Shown here: positions 1 through 10,826 of the stretch, one piece after another
Layout: every line of letters begins with the position of its first letter
How positions within the stretch are numbered: the first letter of the stretch is position 1
Source: Blastobasis lacticolella
Lineage: Eukaryota > Arthropoda > Insecta > Lepidoptera > Blastobasidae
Direction of reading: 5' to 3'
DNA: 64,000 bases
NCBI GenBank assembly: GCA_905147135.1
Contig: LR990056.1
Location: 2,242,001-2,306,000, forward strand
Made by a program: the position numbers and the translations under genes
The notes under the pieces: generated by a model
The model's input: only the letters and a program-made list of their open reading frames with translations
The model's database searches: none
What the model was told of the DNA's origin: nothing

Positions 1-535
1 ATTAGTGCCCCTCCCAATAAAATGGGAGGTTATTACCAAGGAGGTTAATCTCCACGCTTGGCAGGCGGGTTGGAAATCGCAGTGTTGTAAATATAACAAT
101 GGAAAACGTTGCTGCCCACTTTCCTTGAATTATGATTCTTGTCAAATATGTCAACATTTGACATAGTTGATATTGACACCAAAGTTAGAGTTATTTATTC
201 TCTTAAAGTGACTTTTTTCTTTCCTCATTGGTGTCTCTTCGCTATGACGAAAGAAATTCCTTACTCTGGGCTTAAAAGAAGTCATTTCTTTCGTAATTTA
301 CTCTACGGGTTGTTCCAGTGTTGCATGAGTATTGCACTTATGATAGAAGTATTCAATTTTCCAAAAAATTCATTGTGGAGAACTTGCTACTCTATTTTTT
401 TTTTTCAACTTATACCTACATATTCGTATTTGTTTTATTATTTACAATACCAGCTCAATCTTAGTGTTCACTAAGCCTAAGCTTAACCTTTTATGAACCG
501 ATAGACTGCATCCTTTGTTCTTCTTTTTCCCAGCT
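1..535. other. 5' flank of plus-strand P450
   Basis: 1-124 is a minus-strand S4 retroposon fragment. 139-474 holds a 111-codon frame without recognisable motifs. 515-533 is a pyrimidine tract plus CAG, probably the acceptor of a 5'UTR intron. No promoter could be assigned. Confidence 0.5.
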
Positions 536-728
536 ATGTTTTGGCCAGTCTTTTGCATGATAACGTTTGCGACCTCGGGCTGGCTGTACTGGCGGTACAA
601 ACATAGGAGGATGCTGAAAATGGCCCTGAAGATACCAGGCCCCCCGACTGTGCCTGGGTTAGGGAACGCCTTGAGGTTTGTGTGTCGGCCTGAGGGTGAG
701 TACCACCATTGACTTTTGAATTTTGACA

Positions 729-993
729 TTTTTTTTTTATGTTATACGGTAGGCAAACAGGCAAGCGGGCCACCTGATGGAAAGTGGTCACCACTGCCTA
801 TAGACATTAGCAACACCAAGAGTATCGCTAATGCGTTGCCCACCTCTATAACACGTTGCTCTGGCAGCAAAAAGCAAATGCCACTCCACTGCCAAAGCCA
901 CGGTTCCCCAAATCCCCACCCCATGGAGCACTGGAAACCTTACTTACCGGCAGAAACACAATACTATTTAAAAGAGTATTATTTAGCTGCCAT
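729..993 (-). mobile_element. Poly(A) retroposon (family S2), 5'-truncated
   Basis: Minus-strand copy. Sense hallmarks are GGTTTCCAGTGCTCCATGGG, AGGTGGGCAACGCATTAGCG and CATCAGGTGGCCCGCTTGCC, then a poly(A) tail (T run at 729-738). Confidence 0.75.
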
Positions 994-1084
994 AGACATG
1001 ACATAGACTATTATTACTATACAAGTATAAAACAAAGTCGTTTACAGCTGTCTGTCCCTCTGTCATCATCATCGCATCATCATC

Positions 1085-1455
1085 TTAACGTTAATGTCCC
1101 GGTTGCGCTCTCGAGAACGAGGGCCCGGGGTCCGCCTTGACCATGATCCAGGATTTGGCGATTAGGTAATTACAGTGGAGCGACTACCGTCTGACCTCCG
1201 TGACCCTGCTACCTGCCCAGATTGGATCATATTTATAAATTCAGTTGCTTGAATTTGCAGGTTTCATCGTGATGTTTTCTCTTACCGTAAAAGTATCGGT
1301 AAGCATTCAACTTATGTACATAATCCAGAAAGAGTCATTGGCACAGGGCCTCGGAGATCAGATAGCAGTCGCTCCAATGTAATTACCTACCTATTCTGCC
1401 AAATCCTGGGTCATGGTCAAGGCAGATCCCGGGACAGTAACGCCACGATGATTTT
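1085..1455. repeat. Inverted pair of S1 SINE bodies
   Basis: A minus-orientation body (GTTAATGTCCCGGTTGCGCT...) followed by a plus-orientation body ending ACAGTAACGCCACGATGAT. The head is missing from both. Intron 1 of the plus-strand P450. 1456-1855 beyond it shows nothing recognisable. Confidence 0.65.
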
Positions 1456-1858
1456 TTTATTACTACAAGCAGACAAATGTTGTGTAAACTTGCGTAACCT
1501 GATTGTTATCTAGCACAAAAAGTTTACCCGTATAAAATACCTGAAACCTACTCGTAAAACTGGTAGCGAAATACGTAATAATTGACGCTTTACCAGGAAA
1601 TTGTAGCTAATTGATGGTATTTAATAATTAATTGATAGCGAATGGTGTCCAAGTAGGTAGATACTCCTGTCTTGTCGTAGTATGCAGGTTCAGATATAGT
1701 CAGAGACTGAACCAAAGGGCCTTTTTACCCGACTGCGAGACGCAAAGGAGGGTAATGTGTTAATCAGCCTATGTATGTATGTTTGTTCCTGTCTGGCACG
1801 CTAGAGACCAAACGCGTGGACCGATTTTGATGGTGCCTACGTTTATAGCCATGTCTTA

Positions 1859-3054
1859 CACCCGGTTTCTGAAACGCTTGTCAACGCAAAAATCACGTAA
1901 CAGCTTGTTAAACTCTGATTAAATGCAGTTTGGGTTTCTGAAAGGGCCAATTGACGGCTTGTTAACAGCTTGTCAACGGATTGTCAAATCTCCAATTAAC
2001 GGCTGATTAATGTAATTTTGGGTTTCCGGAAAGCTTTTTCTCATGTTAACTGTATGTTATCGCCTTGTTATTTAAATTGGCGAAAATCGACCAATTAAAC
2101 GATTGTCAAAAGAAATTATATCCGATTTTCTTGGTCTAGGTCTTGGTCCTGGCCCTGGTCCAGGTCCTAGTTTTGGTCCAAGGCAAAGTTCAGGTCTAGG
2201 GTCCAGGTTCTGGTCCAGGATCATGACCAAAACTGCAACCTTGATCACAATTTGAGCTTGAACCAGAACCAGGACCTAGACCAGTGCCAGCACATAGACC
2301 ATAAATATTAGCTGGACCAGGACCTGGTTTGGGGCCTGGACATGGACCTGAACCAGGACCAGGACCTGAACCACGGATATGTCAGGGTCCAGGGCCTGGA
2401 CCTGAACTAGGAGCTGGTCCGGGGCCAGGGCTTGAACCTGAACCAGTACCTGGTGCGGGGCCAGGACCTGGTCCGAAGCCAGGACCTGGACCTGAACCAC
2501 GATATGGTCCGGTTCCAGGACCTGGACCTGAACCAGTACCTGGTCCGGGGCCAGTACCTAGACCTGAACCAGGACCTGGTCCGAAGCCGTGGGAGGACTG
2601 TATTCAGCAGTGGACCGGGACTCACCTAACTGCCTAAAGATGATGATGATGGGATTACTGATTCACTGGAACCCGTGACCCTATAACATAAATATTGTTA
2701 TAATTTCTCTTTTCTCGCTCTGTATATATATTTTTTGATAATATTCGATTTTACACGAAAACTATACAATCGCTATCAGTTTCATCTAAAAGTTGAATAT
2801 CCCGCCACTATCAAAAGGCCGCTAGGGACAGAGACAAATCAATGCGTTAGACAGAAACAAAACATATATGAGTGAATGAATGTAACTGATTTTAGCAGGG
2901 GTAGCCAGACGAAAAAATTGATCTCTTGTTAATGGTCGATTAGCTAACAATAGATTGATTGGCCTTTCAGAAACCCACGGTGATTTAACAGCTTGTTAAA
3001 TGTGACAGTCTGTTAGCTAATCAATGATTTGACAAGCGTTTCAGAAACCGGGTG
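1859..3054. mobile_element. TIR element with TTA flanks, carrying a minisatellite
   Basis: Ends CACCCGGTTTCTGAAACGCT and its reverse complement, with near-perfect arms of about 25 bp, flanked by TTA on both sides (1856-1858, 3055-3057). A 3-bp TTA duplication fits PIF/Harbinger-type insertion, but no transposase is present. Subterminal copies of ACAGCTTGTTAA occur near both ends. Located in intron 1 of the plus-strand P450. Confidence 0.75.
2135..2590. repeat. GGACCTGAACCA-type minisatellite
   Basis: Many imperfect 12-bp units of the type GGACCTGRACCW or GGTCCGGGGCCA. They give Gly-Pro-rich frames on the plus strand and Gln/Val- or Arg-rich frames on the minus strand, with no start context or homology. 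It lies wholly within the TIR element 1859-3054. Confidence 0.9.
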
Positions 3055-3359
3055 TTAATCTCGCGAGTGTCACTGCAGACATGATATTTCTCAAAATGGC
3101 AACTTCCAGCCGGCATTTTTGGAACGAATATAAAAATTTAAATCGACAAACTATATCATGTGGAGTATCGCTGAAATGGTTTTGAAAAATTATCTCTAAG
3201 TTTCTCTTACCATTTTTCATTTAGAATTACCGTTTAGAATCTACAACGATTTAAAGTTAGTTAGCAACTATTCTCACTATTTTCACTTCACTTATACTTT
3301 TATTGTACCGATAATAAATATGAAAAGCATAAAATAAAGAAGTAGTACAAAAACAAAAA

Positions 3360-3650
3360 AACCCCGACTGCTATAAAAAACTAAAAAGGCAGAAACAAGC
3401 TGAATGGTGAAAGAAAACAGGTGTATAAAGTGCAAATTTAGTTTATTAAATTTAAACTTGAAAGCACCCACCCCCCCAGGGACCCATTTAATAAATTTAT
3501 ATAAATATTAAGTATACCTGTCCACCTACTTATATGAAAATATACACTGCCTGCTTTCAAGTTTAAATTAAACCAACGTTTGCAGTACACCTATTTACTT
3601 ACCATTCGGGTTGTTTCTGACTTTTCAGTGTTTTATAGCAGTCGGGGTTA
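3360..3650. mobile_element. MITE with long imperfect TIRs
   Basis: The left arm starts AACCCCGACTGCTATAAAA. The right arm is its imperfect inverse, ending TTTTATAGCAGTCGGGGTT. The arms can be followed for about 45 bp. About 290 bp, non-coding, in intron 1 of the plus-strand P450. Confidence 0.75.
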
Positions 3651-3679
3651 TTAGATTGCGTACTACTTTTTTATTTATG

Positions 3680-3852
3680 ATCATCATCACAGCATAACAG
3701 TCCACTGCAGGCCTTAGGGCCACTCCCACGAAAGGGGAGTTTATTGCCATAATCTCCACGCTTGGCAGGCGGGTTGGAGATAGCAGTTTTGTAAGTTTAA
3801 CAATGAAAAACGCTGCTGCCCACTTTCCAGTCTACGGAGACTCTAGATCTTT
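3680..3852 (-). mobile_element. GATGATG-tailed retroposon (family S4), truncated
   Basis: Minus-strand copy. Sense-strand hallmarks: AAATGGGCAGCAGC, CCCGCCTGCCAAGCGTGGAG, TCCTGCAGTGGACTGTTATG, then GATGATGA. At least a dozen copies occur in the window. A similar truncated piece opens the window at 1-124. Confidence 0.8.
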
Positions 3853-4317
3853 AATTTTCTATTTAAAAATTAGTATTCCGTTTTAATTCTGAACTTTGGT
3901 AAGTTACCTACTTCGTAATAATGTTCCTATGAACTCTATGACATAAAGGTGGTTCACATAATAAGCTTTTATTACTGCCTATGTACCTAAGTATAATTAT
4001 TCTGTAATAGGACACCAGTAGAATGACAATTACCTTACAATAAAATTACTTACTTCGTCGGGTCACTTGGGTCACGGATAATAATTAAGTACATCGCTAT
4101 GATACGGTATATGATTAAGAATAATGTTTTTGTTTAGTACTAGCTGTGTTGTTTCAACTTTATGAACTCTACCCCCACTTTATGCCAACCCTACCCTAAG
4201 TTATTCACATAGACCCTAAGGTTAGATAGTCACTTTTTGTCAAACCACATTAATTGATTTCTTCAATTATTGTGTTTTACAGGCGAGAAATTTGTAGTTA
4301 GCTAGAAGTATCCGTCA

Positions 4318-4610
4318 GAGCGTCGGTGGCCTAGTGGTTAAGGGGTCGGCTCGTAGCCCGAGGCACCGGGTTCGATCCCAGTGCCGCCTTGTACCAATTC
4401 CTTTTTCTGAGTTTTACATTCAGGCGACGGAATGTGTAATAATGATCCAATCTGGTCAGGTCCCAAGTCAGGCCCATGCCAAGTCACAGATACAGAGACA
4501 GTGGTCAGATGGTAGTACCTCTACTCTAATTACCTGATCTGCCAAGTCCTGGAATCATGGTTAAGTCCTCGTATACGAAAGCACAACTGGGATATTGACG
4601 CCAAGATGAC
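4318..4610 (+). mobile_element. tRNA-derived SINE (family S1)
   Basis: The head looks like a degenerate tRNA with A-box-like GGCCTAGTGGTTAAGG and B-box-like GGTTCGATCCC. The body (GATCCAATCTGGTCAGG) is shared by all copies, with a CCAAGATGA tail. Intron 1 of the plus-strand P450, shortly before exon 2. Confidence 0.75.
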
Positions 4611-5466
4611 TATTAGTGTAAGATCCCTCTTAAAAAATGCGGATGACTTTACGAATTACGATTTACATCCGGTTTAACATATTGTTGAAATCCTTTAGTA
4701 GATCTAAGTTGAAATCCTAGTACCCATTCGCTATTTACCAATTAGAGGGATCAGGTACGTCATAAAACGTTAGGTAAACAGACAAGCACCTGTTGGATAG
4801 TGGTCACCGCCGCCTGAGGCCATCAGCAATACCATGGGCCTCACGAGCAGGTTGCCCATCTTATTTATATTTGAATTTTTGATTTATTTTCAGAGGTAGC
4901 GCTGGTGATAAAAGAGCTGATCGAAATCTATGGAGGCTTCGTCAAGTTTTGGCTGGGGCCGGACCTCAACGTGGTGGTCAGCGATCCGGATGACGTCAGG
5001 GTACCCTCATATTTACATATCTCATGACATAATCATCATCATCACAGCCCTCAAAACAAATCTAAATGTTTTCACTGTAATTCTTGCCGAAAATCCCAAT
5101 GGTAGACTACGCTTGGATGGGTACCACCACCTCATTTATTACTGCTGTATGAATGAATGAATAACGCTTTATTGCACAATCAAAAGTATATAATGGGTAA
5201 CTTAAATTAACAGCAGGAGAAGCAACAGGCGGCCTTATCGCTTAAAGCGATTTCTTCCAGGCAACCTTTTTGGGTAGTTAACTGTTGACAGAAGTGCAAT
5301 ATAAGGGAATAAGCTGAGAGTAAGCCCGTTCAACAAAAAGACATAGTGGTGTAATTTTAATTAAAACTAATAAAACTATAGATAAATTTATATACCTAGC
5401 ATAATACTATAAATACATATTTAAAAACAGAATAGAAGAGAGTAAGGTTTTAGTTTGTAAAATAAG

Positions 5467-5596
5467 CCGCAGTCCTTGCCATTGCCAATTAATGGTCGTA
5501 CGACCATGATCGTGAGACGGGCGGTTTTGAGGTCTTCTATTTGTCGAGCGAGCCCGTCGCAAGACTGTTGCCAATTAGGACGGCGCCTAAGGTGGC
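5467..5596. repeat. Interspersed repeat in P450 intron 2
   Basis: Palindromic ends (TTGCCAATTAATGG / TGTTGCCAATTAGG). A related sequence is at about 31187-31305 in intron 7 of the minus-strand P450. Confidence 0.5.
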
Positions 5597-5879
5597 CAGC
5601 TGAGTCAGCGAAATTTCAGGTATTTAACGCGTTATAACGCGCCATAACGCACCACGCTTATTGCGGGTTTAAGATCATATTGATCGTATGGTATTTATAT
5701 CTTGTGCTGTTTTATTGATTGTGTCCACTTTGTTCTGTTGTGGTGTGTATAAATGTTTTTTTTTGTTTATGTAAAATACAGAGCAGAAAACGTTGCTGTC
5801 TATTTTCTGACCTACATCTATCTAGACACCTGCGATTCGAAAGAATTATACTCTACGGCAAACCTTATAATTATGGTTA

Positions 5880-6209
5880 TTACTAATTATGTTTATTATT
5901 GGTTTTAAGACTTTCGTGGTTATTCTTTACTTTTTCACTACATATATTATCGGGTTTGTTACCACGGTTAGTATTGTTGTTATTTCGATTCTTCGACGCA
6001 GTTTCAGTCACAAGTAGACTGGTGCCGCTGTGTGAAGTCGCTCCTAAGGACAGACATCGGTCCACCCTCTTTCGGACTCGACGATTACCCTCACTTCTAA
6101 CTCTTAAACCACTACCATTGTTACTCGCTTAATATCGCAGTAAAAACAATACTAAACGTGGTTTCAAACCCTATAATAAGTGTAGTGAAAGTGTTTATTA
6201 TTGTTTTAG
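5880..6209. repeat. Diverged repeat shared with 9715-9840
   Basis: TTTTAAGACTTTCGTGGTTA and GGGTTTGTTACCACGGTTAG recur in reverse complement at 9715-9840 (CTAACCGTGGTAATAAACCC, TAACCACGAAAGTCTTAAAA). Part of intron 2 and the last intron of the plus-strand P450. Confidence 0.55.
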
Positions 6210-6447
6210 GTATTATTAACCAACCCCAAGGTGAACGTCAAAGGGCCTCAGTACAAGTACATGTCAGATTACATCGGCGGCGGTATTTTGAGCGGGTCTG
6301 GTGAGTTTACGAGAAACCCAAGAAGTACTTTTCTAGGAAAGCTGAGCCGTCATATAGCGGCGCATTGAATGCGGTCACGGAAACGAGTGGCGCTAGGATA
6401 GGCGGTTGCAAGCAAGGATATTGGACATAGTGTGTCCAATTTCTTGG

Positions 6448-6788
6448 TTTTTTTTTATGTCATACGGTATGCTAACAGGCAAGCGGGCCACCTGATGGAA
6501 AGTGGTCACCACTGCCTATAGACATTAGCAACACCAAGAGTATCGCTAATGCGTTGCCCACCTCTATAAGACGTTGCTCTGGCAGCAAAAAGGCAAAAGC
6601 CACTCCACTGCCAAAGCCACGGTTCCCCAAATCCCCGCCCCATGGAGCACTGGAAACCTTACTCACCGGCAGAAACACAATACTATTTAAAAGAGTATTA
6701 TTTAGCTGCGATATTCTGTAAGGTGGAGATACTTCTCCAGTCGGGCGGCTCCAATTCGAACGAGATACCCCGCTATGCCCTACCTCTC
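6448..6788 (-). mobile_element. Poly(A) retroposon (family S2), long copy
   Basis: Minus-strand copy with a T run at 6448-6457 and a 5' end near GGAGCCGCCCGACTGG. It lies in the plus-strand P450 gap that lacks exons 4-6. Confidence 0.75.
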
Positions 6789-6892
6789 TTTAAAATACTT
6801 ATTTTTTAATGCTACTCAGTGACAAACGAGCAGACAGCCCTGATGGTAAGTGGTAACTGTTGCCCATAATTCATACCTTGAGGTAGCATGTG

Positions 6893-7300
6893 GAGCGTCG
6901 GTGGCCGGGCGGTAGAGTATCCGACTCGTAAGCGAGAGGTACTGGAATCGAATCCCGCTGCGGCCATGTACCAATGACTCTTTTCTGAGTTATGTACATT
7001 AGTTGAATTCTAATCGATGCTCTTTATCATCATCGTCCTAGCGTTTATCCCGGCCTCTACCAGGGTCCGCTTTCCTACAAATTCTAACCGATGCTCTTAC
7101 TGTAAGGGAGAACATCGTGATGAAACCTGCAAATCCAGGAAACTGAATTTGTTACCATGATCCAATCTGGTCAGGTTCTCCTTGTAGCAGGGTCACGGAG
7201 GTCAGATGGCAGTCGCTCCACTGTAATTACCTGATCGCCAACTTCTGGATCATGGTCAAGGCTGACTCCGGGCCCTCGTACTCTAGAGCACAACCGGATA
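6893..7300 (+). mobile_element. tRNA-derived SINE (family S1)
   Basis: Head GAGCGTCGGTGGCCGGGCGG, then the common body through AGGTCAGATGGCAGTCGCTC and GGATCATGGTCAAGGC. It occupies the gap where P450 exons 4-6 would be expected. Confidence 0.75.
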
Positions 7301-7657
7301 CTTAAAAATGACCTTAGCTTAGTTACAAAGTTTTTCCAAAACTGATCTGGAGATTGTGAGTTCGGTCCCCACATAACACATTTAATATTTATTTATGATA
7401 ATTTTTCTGCACTAGTCTGTCGAATATTATAAAACCATTGAAATAACGAATAATAATTTAATTTCCCTACTTGCTTATTTTTAGAGTCAAGAAGCATCGG
7501 CTAAAATATCATCTGCCATTTTGCTCATGTTGGCCTACAATCCTCGTTGCCAGGTATGAAATGCATATTTCAATATTATTTCTTGAAATCTTAATCTAAA
7601 AAAGAAAGACTTGATAAAAAACTATGATACATTGTTCAAGTAATAAACAGTATGCGT

Positions 7658-7824
7658 AAGCTGGGAAATGAGCAGCACCTTTTCTATTGTTATATTTATA
7701 TCACTGCGATCTCTAATCCGGCTGCCAAGCGTGGAGATTATGACAATAACCTCCCCATTCGTGAGAGAGGCCCTATAAGTCCTTCTGTGGCCTGTTCTGG
7801 GCTATGATTACGATGATGATGATG
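7658..7824 (+). mobile_element. S4 retroposon fragment in P450 intron
   Basis: Plus-strand 3' half ending GGGCTATGATTACGATGATGATGATG, between the exons at 7485-7553 and 7897-8065. Confidence 0.75.
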
Positions 7825-8216
7825 AGACGGCCTTTTACACAAGTATGACAAGTTTATATGTACCAGAATTTCACGTTTATAAACTAAATTACACAGGACA
7901 AACTATACGCGGAAATCAGAAGTGTACTAGGAGACGCAGATCGAGCGGTGACCAATGAGGACTTGAACCATATGCCGTATTTGGAGATGGTGTTCAAGGA
8001 GGCGATTAGAATGTTCCCGATTGGCGCCATGCTGCAGAGGACCGTCGCAGAGGATATGACGACAGGTAGATATCCTATAGGCGTAGCAGAGCAAAGGCCC
8101 TATTTTCGAAAGCATTCGCCGCTAAGTTGCATACGCCTGGAAGTCGTATGGGTACGCGTATCCAGTCGCGAGACGCTGGCTTTCCCTACATTGGACCATT
8201 CCTATCTCCAATGTAA

Positions 8217-8496
8217 AGAGGTAGGGCATAGCGGGGTATCTCGTTTGAATCGGAGCCGCCCGACTGGGGAAGTACATCCACCTTACAGAATACCGCAGCT
8301 AAACAATACTCTTTTAAATAGTATTGTGTTTCTGCCGGTGAGTAAGGTTTCCAGTGCTCCATGGGGTGGGAATTTGGGGAATCGTGGCTTTGGCAGTGGA
8401 GGGACATTTGCCTTTTTATGTCTATAGGCAGTGGTGACCACTTTCCATCAGGTGGCCCGCTTGCCTGTTTGCCTACCGAATGAAAAAAAAGAAAAG
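8217..8496 (+). mobile_element. Poly(A) retroposon (family S2)
   Basis: Plus-strand copy with an A-rich tail at 8482-8496, in the intron before the P450 heme-loop exon (9079-9258). An internal piece around GGCAACGCATTAG is deleted. Confidence 0.75.
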
Positions 8497-10189
8497 AATA
8501 TTGAATTCATCACATTGTAATTGTAAGAAAAATTACGTAAATGGTGGTTTCAAAAATAGAAACTTTGCGATGTCGAATGAACAGTAGAGTGGTGAGTGGG
8601 GAACTGGGTACCGCTGGTTTCAATAAGATATACTTTGCGATGTTGAATAAAATATAGTATAAGTCGAGTGGTAGAGTCGAGGGGATCGGTTCAAATCCGA
8701 GATTTGATAAAGAAGGAAGCTACCGATATTCGAAAGTCGCCGCGGAACATAGCGGCCTATTTATGTACATACATAGCCAAAAGTTGGGTACGTATAAAGT
8801 AGCCGCCTCCCACAAGATGTGACGACAACGTAACGATCACAGGTACCAGCTGGATGCGGCCTTTGTGTAGTTGTGCCCTACAGTGAGCGTTTGTCGGCTG
8901 ATATGATGATTATAAATTAGATGTATGCTGAATTCTTGAGCATGTCAGAATTCCGAAGCCTCGTTTGGCATTTCTCAAGATATTTCATTTTTCACTTATT
9001 GCTTAGAGGAAAAAATCTTATTGTAAGTTGTCTGGCGCGTCTTTAAAGAGAAAATTACAGCTTTTTTATTCTTGACAGCATCAGGCACTATACCAGCAGG
9101 CAGTGCCCTGGTGGTGCCGATATACCACATGCAGAGAGACCCTCGTTACTGGAAGAACCCTAACGCCTTTGACCCAGAACGATTTACGCCAGAAAATAGC
9201 AAAGGGCGACATCCCTATTGCTATATACCGTTCAGTTTGGGCTCCATGGATTGCTTGGGTAAGAATACATTTTTAATAGATAAGCTAGCTGTTTATTCGA
9301 CAGTACTTTATAAGCGCTTACCTTCGTATCGTGTTAGACATGAATTGGCGTCCCAATAGCTGCGCCTCCTACATTATCATCTTATCAGCGTTATGTCCCG
9401 GTTGCGCTCCCCGCGCGGTACGCGAGAGGACGGGGGTCCGCCTTCCTACTCTTCCTGGCCCACTTGGTCTTCGGCATTCTTGGTGGTGAGCTTGCTGACA
9501 CGCATGTCATTCTTAACGACGTCAAGCCATCGTTTCTTGGGCTGACCTCTCCCATCTCCTACCCGTGCCTGCGGCGCCTCCTACATACAGCCACAAAATT
9601 TAGAACTAACCGTTTTTTACTTTGTGATACAGCTCAATTACAGACATGAGGAATTACATCTGCGGTTTTTTGTTTATTACTTTCCTTTGCACTATAATAT
9701 GGCGTTCTTCAAAACGCATACATGTCTTCATCGATTAATATATACTTATCGCACATGTTACCATAATACTAACCGTGGTAATAAACCCGATAACATGTGC
9801 GATGAAAGTGTATTGAATAACCACGAAAGTCTTAAAACCTATATAACTTGTGCTCCCTCAGGCCGCTACTTCGGACCGAAACTTATAAAGACAATCTGCG
9901 TGAGGGTGCTACGAGAGTTCCGTGCGGTAGCCGTGGATTCCTACGAAGACCTGAAGGTGACCATCGCCATATCAGCCTCGCCGATCAACGGGTACCCGCT
10001 AAAATTGATTCCTAGGGGCTAATAGGTCGATTGTGGGTACTTACGACTTTACAATTCGAGAAATGAGGGTAATGGTTGCTGGGAAATGTCAAGCATTTTT
10101 AGAAATTATTACTGTGAGTTCGAATGTGAACTGAAGTGGTAAGAATTAAGTAGCTGATAAACCAATGAATTGTATAATGTACTAATGTA

Positions 10190-10195
10190 AATAAA
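10190..10195 (+). promoter_or_regulatory. Poly(A) signal of plus-strand P450
   Basis: AATAAA about 170 bp after the stop codon, in AT-rich sequence with T-rich sequence following. Confidence 0.6.
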
Positions 10196-10329
10196 TGTGT
10201 CAATTTCATAATTTTATTTAGATTATTTTATTTTTTAAATACATCCTCTTATTTATTTATTTATTTATTTATTAAATCTTCGTGCACAAAATAGTACAAA
10301 GGCGGACTTAAAGCTAAAATAGCCTTATC

Positions 10330-10497
10330 TATCAGTCAACCAGGAGGGATAAAGGAGGGATCCCGATCTGATAAAGATCGCTGGTACTAGGTGGATGCGG
10401 AAAGTACAAGACCGAAGTTTGTGGAGCTTTCTGGAGGAGGCCAATGCCCAGCAGTGGGCGTCTTCTGGCTGATATGATGATGATGATGATGATGATC
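10330..10497 (+). mobile_element. LINE 3' tail
   Basis: Reads like the end of a non-LTR retrotransposon ORF2 (RWMRKVQDRSLW...EEANAQQWASSG, then stop), followed by a GATGATG microsatellite tail. Directly downstream of the plus-strand P450. Confidence 0.65.
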
Positions 10498-10826
10498 CTC
10501 TTATCCCACTAATCCTACTAATATTATAAATACGATAGTTTGTCGGATGGATATTCGGTCTACAATATTCTAACAATAGTTGATAATTTGCGATAGGATT
10601 AGATGTATCAAGCATTATAAAAATGTACTATAAAACAAACTGCGGGCTCAAACGCCTGAGGAAAATTTAATTTTAATGCATCAGGCGTTTCGCCCGCGGG
10701 CCAATACCAGCCCGGATGAACACTGAACACTCGCGAGTCGCGAAGCGTTGGATCTATTGAACAGGTGATATGGTGGGTACACTACGGTTCCTCGATTCGG
10801 AAAATACATGAGAAGCTACATATATA

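Larger units (their letters stand above)
536..10022 (+). pseudogene. CYP4-clan cytochrome P450 (CYP340-like), internal exons 4-6 missing
   Basis: Family: membrane-bound heme monooxygenase. Exons seen: 536-695, 4894-5000, 6210-6300, 7485-7553, 7897-8065, 9079-9258, 9862-10022 (TAA), all with GT-AG borders and no internal stop. Visible parts: N-terminal anchor MFWPVFCMITFATSGW, proline hinge IPGPP, an FWLGP block, ExxR as EAIR, FDPERF, and a cysteine motif FSLGSMDCLG in which the usual arginine is Met. Compared exon by exon with the minus-strand P450 at 17371-38820, exons 1-3 and 7-10 are present and the equivalents of exons 4-6 (about 175 residues, including the WxxxR helix C) are absent. Exon 3 ends in phase 1 and the next exon starts in phase 0, so direct splicing would shift the frame. 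A CAG acceptor (531-533) sits 2 bases before the ATG, suggesting a 5'UTR intron. Either a recent deletion pseudogene or a misassembly. The P450 identity is sure; the CYP340 assignment is from memory. Confidence 0.8.

Noticed and set aside
139..474. 111-codon frame upstream of the first P450
   Set aside because: AT-rich, hydrophobic by composition, no motif, starts after a retroposon fragment. The ATG context and homology give no support.
2276..2637. Gly-Pro and Gln/Val-rich frames
   Set aside because: Both strands are open only because the 12-bp minisatellite unit is a multiple of three.
4318..4390. Possible tRNA genes with A and B boxes
   Set aside because: Degenerate arms, and always followed by the same SINE body. 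They are SINE heads and not functional tRNAs.
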